From NCBI RefSeq assembly GCF_001618955.1, contig NZ_LVYV01000053.1, forward strand, positions 186,001 through 250,000: a stretch of 64,000 bases of DNA. The letters run 5' to 3'. Shown here one piece after another: positions 44,913 to 52,688 of the stretch. Origin of the DNA: Tardiphaga robiniae. GTDB taxonomy: Bacteria; Pseudomonadota; Alphaproteobacteria; Rhizobiales; Xanthobacteraceae. The notes beneath the pieces are model-generated. The model was not told where the DNA came from. It worked only from the letters and a program-made list of their open reading frames with translations, and did not search any database. The translations under genes and the position numbers were made by a program. Positions within the stretch are counted from its first letter, which is position 1, and each line of letters opens with the position of its first letter.

Positions 44913-45779
44913 GTGGCGATACTGGAGCCCGATCCAAGCGAAGTCGCCGTGGAACGCTTCGCGTCGATCGCTCAGCCGACCAGGTTGCAGGCGCTCCGGC
45001 TGCTGCTTTCCGTTTATCCGGAAAGCCTCGGCGCGGGCGAAGTCGCCAGGCGTTGCGAGGTGCCGCACAATACGATGTCGACCCATCTTGCGACGCTGAT
45101 GCGCGCCGGAATGATCGAGGCGGCCAAGGACGGCCGGGCGATGAACTATCGCGCCGACCTGACCGGCTATCGCGGCCTCATCGATTATCTCACCCGAGAC
45201 TGCTGCGGCGGACATCCAGAACTTTGCGCCCCGACGGCACCGCCGTTCGAAGAAACCCCTACACCTGACGTCCTTACGCCTGCCTTCAACGTCCTTTTTC
45301 TCTGCACCCATAACTCCGCGCGGTCGATCATCGCTGAAGCGGTCCTCGAACGTATGGGCAAGGGCAAATTCAGGGCCTATTCCGCGGGATCGGACCCCGG
45401 AAAGGCGCCTCTTCCGGAAGTGATCGAACGGCTTCGCCAGTTAGGCCACGATGTTGGCGGGCTCCACTGCAAATCGCTCGACGATTTCTCGGGCCCGGAT
45501 GCGCCGAGGATGGATTTCGTCATCGCCCTCTGCGACACGCCGGAGGGTCAGTTCTGTCCGGACATCGACAGCCGGTTCGTGACGGGCGCATGGCCCCTTC
45601 CGGACCCCGCGCGCTTCGACGGCTCTCCCGTCGAGAAGACCACCCTCCTCAACGAACTGTACGCGATGATCCGCCGTCGCATCGAAATCTTCGTGAGCCT
45701 TCCGTTCGCCGCCCTCGACCGCATGGCGCTCAAGGCGCGCTTGGACGAGATCGGCGATAGCACGCGCATATCAATCTAG
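44913..45779 (+). CDS. ArsR-ArsC fusion: repressor plus low-molecular-weight-phosphatase arsenate reductase
   Basis: A 288-residue two-domain protein. Residues 1-110 are an ArsR winged helix ([20 protein letters not shown]) with a Cys site at the domain end ([11 protein letters not shown], Cys97, 98, 105). Residues 124-288 are an LMW protein phosphatase-like ArsC with P-loop LCTHNSARS (Cys131, Arg137). The catalytic domain reduces arsenate to arsenite with thiol co-substrate; the N-terminal domain would sense arsenite and repress the operon. Such fusions are known in arsenic loci. It is followed after 11 bases by GAPDH and then arsJ. Confidence 0.93.
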   Translation: MAILEPDPSEVAVERFASIAQPTRLQALRLLLSVYPESLGAGEVARRCEVPHNTMSTHLATLMRAGMIEAAKDGRAMNYRADLTGYRGLIDYLTRDCCGGHPELCAPTAPPFEETPTPDVLTPAFNVLFLCTHNSARSIIAEAVLERMGKGKFRAYSAGSDPGKAPLPEVIERLRQLGHDVGGLHCKSLDDFSGPDAPRMDFVIALCDTPEGQFCPDIDSRFVTGAWPLPDPARFDGSPVEKTTLLNELYAMIRRRIEIFVSLPFAALDRMALKARLDEIGDSTRISI

Positions 45780-45790
45780 AAGGCATCGAA

Positions 45791-46834
45791 ATGAAAATCG
45801 GCATCAACGGAATGGGCCGGATCGGCCGCCTTGCTCTGCGGGCGGGGCTTGGCGGCATGTATCGCCCCGATGGCGATCCACACCGTTCCAACCGGCTGGA
45901 CGTCGTTCACGTCAATGAACTCAAGGGTGGCATCGACGCGACAGCCCATCTACTGGAATTCGACAGCGTCCATGGCAGGTGGCATGGCGAGATTGGCGTA
46001 CACGGCGGCCGGTCGATCAGCGTGGCCGACAGGCGTATCAGCTTCTCCGAAGCGGCTGCTCCGGGCGATGTGCCTTGGGGCGACCTCGGATGCGACGTCG
46101 TGCTCGAATGCACCGGCAAATTCCTGAAGCCGGACCAGTTGCAGGGGTACTTCGATCGTGGCGTCAAACGCGTCATCGTTGCAGCACCGGTCAAGGATGA
46201 TGCGGCTTTGAACGTCGTGGTCGGCGTAAATCACAAGACCTACGACCCGGCACGTCATCGGCTCCTCACCGCCGCATCCTGCACAACCAACTGTCTCGCC
46301 CCGGTCGTCAAGGTCATCCACGAAGCCATCGGTATACGTCACGGGCAGATTACGACGATCCATAACCCCACCAATACCAACGTCGTCGTCGATGCGCCCC
46401 ACAAGGACCTTCGCCGGGCCCGGTCGTCAATGCTGTCGATGCAACCGACCACGACGGGTAGCGCAACCGCGATATCGCTCATCTACCCCGACCTAAAGGG
46501 CAAGTTGAACGGTCACGCCGTCCGCGTTCCTGTTCTCAACGCCAGCCTGACAGATTGCGTGTTCGAGATGGCCCGGGAGACGACGTCCGTTGAAGTCAAT
46601 ACGCTCTTCGAGGGGGCCGCGAAGACCGTGCTTGCGGGCATCTTAGGCATCGAACACCGCCCTCTTGTCTCCGCAGACTACACGAACGATACGCGAAGTT
46701 CGATCGTCGATGCCCAGAGCACGCTGGTCACCGACGGGACCCTGCTGAAGATCTACGCCTGGTATGACAACGAGGTCGGCTACGCCTGCCGCATGGTCGA
46801 TCTCGCCAACATCGTGCGGAAGGCAGGATTCTGA
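45791..46834 (+). CDS. glyceraldehyde-3-phosphate dehydrogenase of the ArsJ pathway
   Basis: A 347-residue type I GAPDH: the N-terminal NAD motif is [20 protein letters not shown], and the catalytic cysteine is Cys164 in [13 protein letters not shown]. The C-terminal part ends with [19 protein letters not shown]. In ars operons this enzyme uses arsenate in place of phosphate to make unstable 1-arseno-3-phosphoglycerate, which ArsJ exports. It is two bases from arsJ, consistent with the pairing. Length and insert ([17 protein letters not shown]) fit the ars-linked branch rather than glycolytic GAPDH. Confidence 0.94.
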   Translation: MKIGINGMGRIGRLALRAGLGGMYRPDGDPHRSNRLDVVHVNELKGGIDATAHLLEFDSVHGRWHGEIGVHGGRSISVADRRISFSEAAAPGDVPWGDLGCDVVLECTGKFLKPDQLQGYFDRGVKRVIVAAPVKDDAALNVVVGVNHKTYDPARHRLLTAASCTTNCLAPVVKVIHEAIGIRHGQITTIHNPTNTNVVVDAPHKDLRRARSSMLSMQPTTTGSATAISLIYPDLKGKLNGHAVRVPVLNASLTDCVFEMARETTSVEVNTLFEGAAKTVLAGILGIEHRPLVSADYTNDTRSSIVDAQSTLVTDGTLLKIYAWYDNEVGYACRMVDLANIVRKAGF

Positions 46835-46836
46835 TC

Positions 46837-48099
46837 ATGGTGCGCAACTACATCATAGTCACCGCTTCGTATTGGGGATTTACCCTCGTCGATGGCGCGT
46901 TGCGCATGCTCGTCCTGTTTCATTTCTTCAGGCTTGGATATACGCCATTTACCCTCGCGTTCCTGTTCCTGCTCTATGAAGCCGCCGGCATAGCCGCCAA
47001 TCTTGCTGGCGGCTATTTTGCCTCCCGCTTCGGCATTCCGCGCATGCTGGCAATCGGACAAGGACTGCAGATCGCCGGGCTCCTCATGTTGTCGGCTCTT
47101 GATCCCGGTTGGGGCGCAGTCGCGTCCGTTGCGTGGGTCGTCGTCGCACAGGGCATCGCCGGCGTCGCAAAGGACCTGACGAAGACCGCCTCGAAGTCCG
47201 CCATCAAGGCCACTTCCGCTGAAGGTAGCGGCCAGCTTTTCAGATGGGTGGCCTGGTTCACGGGTTCGAAGAACGCGATGAAGGGCATCGGCTTCTTCGT
47301 CGGCGGCCTGCTGCTCGATCTTGTCGGCTTTTCGCATTCGCTGTGGTTGATGGCCGGTCTTCTCGCCATCATCTTCGTTGCAGGCCTGCTTCTGCTGCCT
47401 TCCGAACTCGGCAAGGCCAAGTCATCCAAGACAATCCGTGAGCTCTTCGGCAAGTCCAGGGGCGTCAACCTCCTGGCTGCTGCACGAATCTTCATGTTCG
47501 GCGCGAGAGACGTGTGGTTCGTGGTCGGACTACCCGTTTTCCTTTACGCCAATGGATGGAAATTTCTGCAGGTCGGCGGCTTTCTCGCAGCGTGGACCGT
47601 CGCTTACGGCTTCGTGCAGGCCGTCGCGCCATCATTGGTGACCCGGAGTCCCGACGGCCTCAGCCGCGAAGTGCCGTCCGCACGATTGTGGTCAGCGATT
47701 CTTGCGGCAGTCCCCATCATTCTTGCGGTCATCATGAACTCGACCGACGTTGCGAGGCCGGATCTCATTCTTGTAGTCGGACTCGCGCTGTTCGGGATTC
47801 CGTTCGCGGTCAACTCGTCGCTTCATTCCTACCTGATCCTGGCCTATGCCGGGTCTGAGAAGGCGGCTGAAGATGTCGGCTTTTACTACGCCGCGAACGC
47901 GGCTGGCCGCCTGCTCGGCATCACGCTGTCAGGCGTCCTCTATCAGGCTGGCGGCATTACTGGATGCCTCGTCGGATCGGCGATCATGCTGCTGCTTTGT
48001 TGCTTCATCACCTTCCTCATCCCGCTGAATCCAGTTCCTCTCGCCGAGCGCGCCGCGGCGACGAAGGACGGTGGACTGCCCACATCTTCAGCTTCATAA
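46837..48099 (+). CDS. arsJ: ArsJ organoarsenical efflux MFS permease
   Basis: A 420-residue MFS protein that exports 1-arseno-3-phosphoglycerate. It opens MVRNYIIVTASYWGFTLVDG, with LVDGALRMLVLFHFFRLGYT typical of ArsJ, and later AKDLTKTASKSAIK and TGSKNAMKGIGFF, which are also conserved in ArsJ. Coupling to GAPDH two bases upstream confirms the assignment. Together they give an arsenate resistance route needing no reduction to arsenite. Confidence 0.95.
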   Translation: MVRNYIIVTASYWGFTLVDGALRMLVLFHFFRLGYTPFTLAFLFLLYEAAGIAANLAGGYFASRFGIPRMLAIGQGLQIAGLLMLSALDPGWGAVASVAWVVVAQGIAGVAKDLTKTASKSAIKATSAEGSGQLFRWVAWFTGSKNAMKGIGFFVGGLLLDLVGFSHSLWLMAGLLAIIFVAGLLLLPSELGKAKSSKTIRELFGKSRGVNLLAAARIFMFGARDVWFVVGLPVFLYANGWKFLQVGGFLAAWTVAYGFVQAVAPSLVTRSPDGLSREVPSARLWSAILAAVPIILAVIMNSTDVARPDLILVVGLALFGIPFAVNSSLHSYLILAYAGSEKAAEDVGFYYAANAAGRLLGITLSGVLYQAGGITGCLVGSAIMLLLCCFITFLIPLNPVPLAERAAATKDGGLPTSSAS

Positions 48100-48127
48100 C
48101 GACGGTCCCGTCATCTGCTCGTCACCA

Positions 48128-48153
48128 AAGTTGTCGATAATTCTAGACAACTT
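48128..48153. promoter_or_regulatory. 8-bp inverted repeat upstream of phnD-like gene
   Basis: AAGTTGTC, ten bases, GACAACTT sits in the 69-base gap between arsJ and the PhnD-like gene, 15 bases before that start. No T-run follows, so it may be an operator for a separate promoter rather than a terminator. Confidence 0.5.
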
Positions 48154-48168
48154 GAACAGGAGCAGAAA

Positions 48169-49104
48169 ATGAACATGCGTCTCGCTTTGTCTGCAGTCAG
48201 CATCGGTGCTTGCCTGGCGACCTTTCCCGCAATGGCCGAGTCGTGGAAGGACAAGTACCCGGAGATCGTGCTGGCCATGGTGCCGAACGAGAATGCCACC
48301 GGCAAAAATGACCGGGTCACGTCGTTCGCGGACTATCTCTCGAAAGAACTCGGCGTGAAAGTCGTGCTGCGCATCGCCAACGACTACACGGCAGTGATCG
48401 AAGGCCAGAAGAACAAGCAGATCCATATCGGGCTTTACGGCCCTGGCTCCTATGCCCGTGCCAACACGGTCTCCGGCGGCAACGTGATTCCGTTCGTCAC
48501 CACCCGAAACGCGGATCAATCCATCGGCTACTATTCGGTGATGTACGTGCGCGCGGACTCGCCCTACAAAACGGTGGAAGACCTCAAGGGTAAGGTCCTT
48601 GGCACCGTGGACGTAGAATCCACCTCCGGCTTTAAGGCTCCGAACTACTTCCTTACCGAACAAGGCTTTCCGATCGACAAGCACTTCAAGCTCGTGCAGA
48701 CCACAGGCAGCCACGAAAACGCGGTTCTGGCGCTTGCGTCCGGTACGGTCGATGCAGCCGTCAATTGGTGGAATTCCGACGACGACTCCAATCTGACGCG
48801 CATGCTCAACAAGGGCATGGTCAAGAAGCTGGACGGCTCCCCCATGAAGAAGGAGGACTTCCGCCTGCTCTGGAAGTCTCCGCTGCTCCCCGGCCCGCCC
48901 TATGCATATCTGGCTGACATGCCCGACGACATGAAGAAGGCGATCGCGAAAGCGTTCCTGGACGCCCCGACCAAAGACAAGGAAGCATTCTCCAAGCTTT
49001 CGGACGGTAAGGACATCGAATTCGTGCCGGTGACGACCAAGGACTACGAAGAGTCGGTGAAGATGAACCTTTGGCTCGACGCTCAGCGGAAAAAGAAGAC
49101 CTGA
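48169..49104 (+). CDS. phnD: PhnD-like phosphate/phosphonate-type ABC solute-binding protein
   Basis: A 311-residue periplasmic protein with a signal peptide (cleavage near AMAESW). The PhnD-fold signatures are VLAMVPNENATGKNDRVTSF, HIGLYGPGSYARA and VDVESTSGFKAPNYFLTEQG. It is followed by two permease genes. In an arsenic island the likely ligand is phosphate, phosphite or another oxyanion. The TSGFK loop that contacts the ligand in PhnD-type proteins is present. Confidence 0.9.
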   Translation: MNMRLALSAVSIGACLATFPAMAESWKDKYPEIVLAMVPNENATGKNDRVTSFADYLSKELGVKVVLRIANDYTAVIEGQKNKQIHIGLYGPGSYARANTVSGGNVIPFVTTRNADQSIGYYSVMYVRADSPYKTVEDLKGKVLGTVDVESTSGFKAPNYFLTEQGFPIDKHFKLVQTTGSHENAVLALASGTVDAAVNWWNSDDDSNLTRMLNKGMVKKLDGSPMKKEDFRLLWKSPLLPGPPYAYLADMPDDMKKAIAKAFLDAPTKDKEAFSKLSDGKDIEFVPVTTKDYEESVKMNLWLDAQRKKKT

Positions 49105-49136
49105 TCTCGATCCACTCGTCGAACGAGGCCATTTCG

Positions 49137-50018
49137 GTGACCGTAGACACCGCAGACGTCACGCGGCAGCGAGCCATCTTGCTGCTGCGTGACTACAAGG
49201 CTGCCGTCCGTAGCAAGCGCATCCGCGCGGCGCTGCTCGCCGCCGCTGTGCTGATTTGCGCTGTGGCTGCCGCCTGGTCTGGAGAAGTCGACGTAAAGAA
49301 ATTCGTCGAAGGTCTCCCCCGCTTCGGGTCCTATTTCCGCGACATCATGCCGACCTTGCGTCCAGCGACCTTCTGGTCGGACGTCGCCGAATGGTATTGG
49401 AATTTTCCGACCTGGATCGAGCTCCTGTTGGAAACCTTGTTGGTTGCCTACGTCGGCACGTTGACAGGCGCGACCGTCGGCTTTGCTTTGTGCTTCCTGA
49501 CCAGCGCAAACATCTTCAGGAACCACGTGGTTGCCTTCGTCGTGAAGCGCACCCTGGAATTCTGCCGCACGGTGCCGGATATCGTCTTCGCACTGCTGTT
49601 CGTTTACGCGATTGGCTTGGGACCCGTTCCGGGCGTCCTTGCAATCGCCATTCATACCGTCGGCGCTTTGGGCAAACAATTCGCCGAGGTCGTCGAGAAT
49701 ATCGATCTCAAGCCAGTCGAGGGGCTCCGCTCCACAGGCGCGAATTGGGTTGAACAAATACGATTTGCAGTTCTGCCTCAGGTCATGTCGAACTTCGTCA
49801 GCTACGTCCTGTTGCGGTTCGAGATCAACGTCCGCGGTGCGACGGTGATGGGCTTCGTCGGCGCCGGGGGGATCGGTAAGGAACTCCTGAGCTCAATTCG
49901 ACAGTTCTACTATTCGGACGTGAGCGCGATCCTCCTGATGGTCATCGCGACGGTCTTTGTGATCGACCTGCTGACCGAACGCCTGCGGCATCGGCTTCTC
50001 GGGCTGACGGGACACTGA
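49137..50018 (+). CDS. phnE: PhnE-type ABC permease
   Basis: A 293-residue inner-membrane permease read from GTG at 49137 with GAGG nine bases upstream; a TTG further up would overlap phnD by 34 bases. About six helices, with the permease-ATPase contact segment EVVENIDLKPVEGLRSTGAN and the GAGGIGKELLSSIRQF end typical of PhnE. It pairs with the next permease to form the channel. No ATPase gene is present. Confidence 0.9.
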   Translation: MTVDTADVTRQRAILLLRDYKAAVRSKRIRAALLAAAVLICAVAAAWSGEVDVKKFVEGLPRFGSYFRDIMPTLRPATFWSDVAEWYWNFPTWIELLLETLLVAYVGTLTGATVGFALCFLTSANIFRNHVVAFVVKRTLEFCRTVPDIVFALLFVYAIGLGPVPGVLAIAIHTVGALGKQFAEVVENIDLKPVEGLRSTGANWVEQIRFAVLPQVMSNFVSYVLLRFEINVRGATVMGFVGAGGIGKELLSSIRQFYYSDVSAILLMVIATVFVIDLLTERLRHRLLGLTGH

Positions 50019-50022
50019 GCGA

Positions 50023-50877
50023 ATGCGCTTGCAGAACATCGATGGTCCGGAACGCGAACGTATCTTGGCATCCTACCCGAAGGTGTTCGCTCCCGACTAT
50101 GGGCGGCGGGCGGCGACGATTCTCGCTACGGCAGGCATCGTCGGCCTTTTCGTCTTCGGGCTTGTTTGGCTCGGCTTTTCGCCTAGTGCATTGCTCCGCG
50201 GCGTCTCGAGGCTCGGCATCATCCTGCAAGCCATGTTTCCGCCGACGGCAGGGCAGCAGTTGCCGGTCTATATCACTGCGCTCGGCCAGACGCTTTCGAT
50301 CGCATTCCTGGGGACAATGCTGGCGGCGGCGTTGGCGTTCCCCCTGGCCTTCTTCGCTGCCAAAAACGTAGCAGGCATGTGGGTCGTCCGTTTCTTGACC
50401 AAGCGCAGCTTCGACGTCATGCGAGGCATCGACACGCTGATCTGGGCGCTGATCTTCATCAACGTGGTGGGCCTTGGTCCGTTTTCCGGCATCCTGGCGG
50501 TCGCCATGTCGGACCTGGGATCCTTCGGAAAATTGTTCTCAGAGGCCATCGAGACCGCGAGCCGGAAGCAAGTAGAGGGCGTCCTATCGACCGGGGCATC
50601 CAAAGTGCAAGAAGTTCGCTTCGCCATCATCCCCCAGGTTCTTCCGATTTTTCTCAGTCAGGTCCTGTACTATTTTGAATCCAACGTGCGGTCGGCGACC
50701 GTAATCGGCATCGTCGGCGCTGGCGGCATCGGGCTCTATCTCTCCAACGAGATCAGTCAGCAAAGTTGGGATCATGTGTCATTTATCATCCTGATGATCC
50801 TGGGAACGGTCGCGGCCATCGATTTCGTGTCGGCACGGGTTCGGCGGTCCATCATTGGCATGCCGGTCCGGGCCTGA
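50023..50877 (+). CDS. phnE: second PhnE-type ABC permease
   Basis: A 284-residue permease, homologous to the preceding one, with SEAIETASRKQVEGVLSTGA as the EAA-like loop and GAGGIGLYLSNEISQQSWDH near the end. It starts four bases after the first permease. The order phnD-phnE-phnE without phnC is complete within the window, so the pair must borrow an ATPase from elsewhere or be incomplete. Confidence 0.9.
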   Translation: MRLQNIDGPERERILASYPKVFAPDYGRRAATILATAGIVGLFVFGLVWLGFSPSALLRGVSRLGIILQAMFPPTAGQQLPVYITALGQTLSIAFLGTMLAAALAFPLAFFAAKNVAGMWVVRFLTKRSFDVMRGIDTLIWALIFINVVGLGPFSGILAVAMSDLGSFGKLFSEAIETASRKQVEGVLSTGASKVQEVRFAIIPQVLPIFLSQVLYYFESNVRSATVIGIVGAGGIGLYLSNEISQQSWDHVSFIILMILGTVAAIDFVSARVRRSIIGMPVRA

Positions 50878-50916
50878 ACTGCCGAACTTGGGGCACTCTG
50901 AAGTCGCGACACGGGC

Positions 50917-50945
50917 TTGACAGCGGCAGAATACATCCATAATTC
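50917..50945 (+). promoter_or_regulatory. sigma-70 promoter of arsR-arsC-arsH, probable leaderless transcript
   Basis: TTGACA (50917-50922), 17 bases, TAATTC (50940-50945). The predicted transcription start falls at about 50951-50953, at the ATG of arsR (50953), so the message would have little or no leader. An apparent open frame beginning at TTG 50917 merely reads through this promoter. Confidence 0.65.
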
Positions 50946-50952
50946 CGGATGC

Positions 50953-51315
50953 ATGGATTATGATGGTGCACTTCTCGCTTTTGCCGCCTTATCGCAGGGG
51001 ACGCGCCTCGACACGTTCCGGCTGCTTGTGAGCAATGAGCCCGACGGTATTGCCGCGGGAGACCTCGCGCGAAAGGTCGGTGTTCCTCAGAATACGATGT
51101 CATCGCATCTAGCGATACTTTCGCGCGCCGGGCTGATCATAGGCGAGCGACAGAGCCGCTCGATCGTCTACCGCGCGAATCTTGCAACTTTCCAGGCTTT
51201 GACCATCTTCATGGTCCAGGACTGCTGCGGTGGACGGCGTGAATTCTGCGAGCCGCTTCTTGAGAGTCTCACGCACCGTCCTGCCAAGTCCCGAAAGAGC
51301 AAGACACGTGCTTGA
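50953..51315 (+). CDS. arsR: ArsR-family repressor of the arsC-arsH operon
   Basis: A 120-residue winged-helix repressor starting MDYDGALLAFAALSQGTRLD. The recognition helix is GVPQNTMSSHLAILSRAGLI. The C-terminal Cys motif DCCGGRREFC is nearly the same as in the ArsR domain of the fusion protein ([10 protein letters not shown]), so both belong to one ArsR subtype with the metalloid site near the C terminus. It is followed by arsC and arsH on the same strand. Confidence 0.9.
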   Translation: MDYDGALLAFAALSQGTRLDTFRLLVSNEPDGIAAGDLARKVGVPQNTMSSHLAILSRAGLIIGERQSRSIVYRANLATFQALTIFMVQDCCGGRREFCEPLLESLTHRPAKSRKSKTRA

Positions 51316-51357
51316 CCAAAATTGCATTTCAACATCCCCCGCTTTGGAGGTCCGCCC

Positions 51358-51762
51358 GTGACCGTCACCATCTATCACAACCCCGACTGCGGCACCTCCC
51401 GGAACACGCTCGCCATGATCCGCCAGAGCGGCGTCGAGCCCGAGGTGATCGAGTATCTCAAGAACCCGCCGTCCCGTGGCAAGCTCGTCGAATTGATCGC
51501 CGCCATGGGCATCTCCGTCCGCGACGTCCTGCGCGAGAAGGGCACCCCTTACAAGGATCTCGGCCTAGCCGATCCGAAATGGACCGATGACGAGCTGATC
51601 GAGTTCATGCTGGCCCATCCCATCCTGATCAACCGGCCGATCGTGGTGACCGACAAGGGCGCGAAGCTCTGCCGTCCATCGGAGGCTGTTCTCGATATTC
51701 TGCCGAACCCGCATATCGGCCGTTTCGTTAAGGAAGACGGCGAGGTCATCGATGCTGGCTGA
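51358..51762 (+). CDS. arsC: ArsC arsenate reductase, glutaredoxin-dependent thioredoxin-fold type
   Basis: A 134-residue protein from GTG at 51358 with GGAGG at 51346-51350. The start [20 protein letters not shown] has catalytic Cys11 in the HNPxCGTSRN motif. The body ([45 protein letters not shown]) is the E. coli R773-type ArsC. This is a second, unrelated arsenate reductase next to the phosphatase-type one in the fusion. It overlaps arsH by 11 bases. Confidence 0.95.
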   Translation: MTVTIYHNPDCGTSRNTLAMIRQSGVEPEVIEYLKNPPSRGKLVELIAAMGISVRDVLREKGTPYKDLGLADPKWTDDELIEFMLAHPILINRPIVVTDKGAKLCRPSEAVLDILPNPHIGRFVKEDGEVIDAG

Positions 51763-52468
51763 TCTCCCGAACATCGACTCTGCCGCCTTCCGGCTTCCGG
51801 ATGCGACCGTCCTGCAGCATGGCCCGCTCGTCGGTCACCGGCCCCGTATCCTGTTGCTTTACGGCTCGTTGCGCGAGCGGTCGTTCAGCCGGTTTGCGAT
51901 CGAGGAAACAGCCCGCCTGCTGAACGCTTTCGGCGCGGAGACACGCATTTTCAACCCCACAGGCCTGCCCCTTCCGGACGACGCGCCGGCGACGCATCCG
52001 AAGGTCGAGGAATTGCGTGAACTGTCCGCCTGGTCGGAAGGTCAGGTGTGGTGCAGTCCGGAACGCCACGGCGCCATGACCGGCATCATGAAGGCCCAAA
52101 TCGACTGGATTCCGCTCTCCATTGGCGCGGTTCGTCCGACGCAGGGCAAGACGCTGGCAGTGATGCAGGTCAGCGGCGGTTCGCAATCGTTTAATGCCGT
52201 CAATCAGCTCCGCGTCCTTGGGCGTTGGATGCGGATGGTCACCATCCCTAATCAAAGTTCGGTTGCGAAAGCCTACGAACAATTCGACGACAATGGCCGG
52301 ATGAAGCCGTCTCCGTATTACGATCGCATCGTGGATGTCGCCGAGGAGTTAGTGAAGTTCACACTGCTCACTCGGGACATCTCGGCGCATCTAACAGACC
52401 GCTACAGCGAAAGGAAGGAAGCCGCGATTGACTTAGCAAACCGGCTCAAACTGGAACAAGCCCTCTAA
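51752..52468 (+). CDS. arsH: ArsH NADPH-dependent flavin oxidoreductase
   Basis: A 238-residue flavodoxin-like protein with [20 protein letters not shown] (FMN phosphate loop), [20 protein letters not shown] and [20 protein letters not shown], which are ArsH hallmarks. ArsH oxidises trivalent methylated and aromatic arsenicals to the less toxic pentavalent forms. Last gene of the arsR-arsC-arsH operon; the following 220 bases show no gene. Confidence 0.95.
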   Translation: MLADLPNIDSAAFRLPDATVLQHGPLVGHRPRILLLYGSLRERSFSRFAIEETARLLNAFGAETRIFNPTGLPLPDDAPATHPKVEELRELSAWSEGQVWCSPERHGAMTGIMKAQIDWIPLSIGAVRPTQGKTLAVMQVSGGSQSFNAVNQLRVLGRWMRMVTIPNQSSVAKAYEQFDDNGRMKPSPYYDRIVDVAEELVKFTLLTRDISAHLTDRYSERKEAAIDLANRLKLEQAL

Positions 52469-52688
52469 GATGGGCGCCGACCCGAACGCGGTGCGCCTCA
52501 AGCCCCGCAGACTGGAAGTTCGCCGCGGATAGGGGCAAAGTTTGGAGCCGACACACACTAAGAAATCTGAAACTTCGGTCTAGGTCATCTCCAAACGAGC
52601 TAAGAAGAACATTTCGACTAACGGACAGTAGGATTCTAAGTGCGGCTGGTGCACATTCCGAAAAAATAAGGATCGGGGGCGCCTTTGC

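Noticed and set aside
50917-50952. Upstream TTG start extending arsR by 12 residues
   Set aside because: The TTG is part of a consensus -35 box with a -10 box 17 bases later; the ATG at 50953 gives the normal ArsR start.
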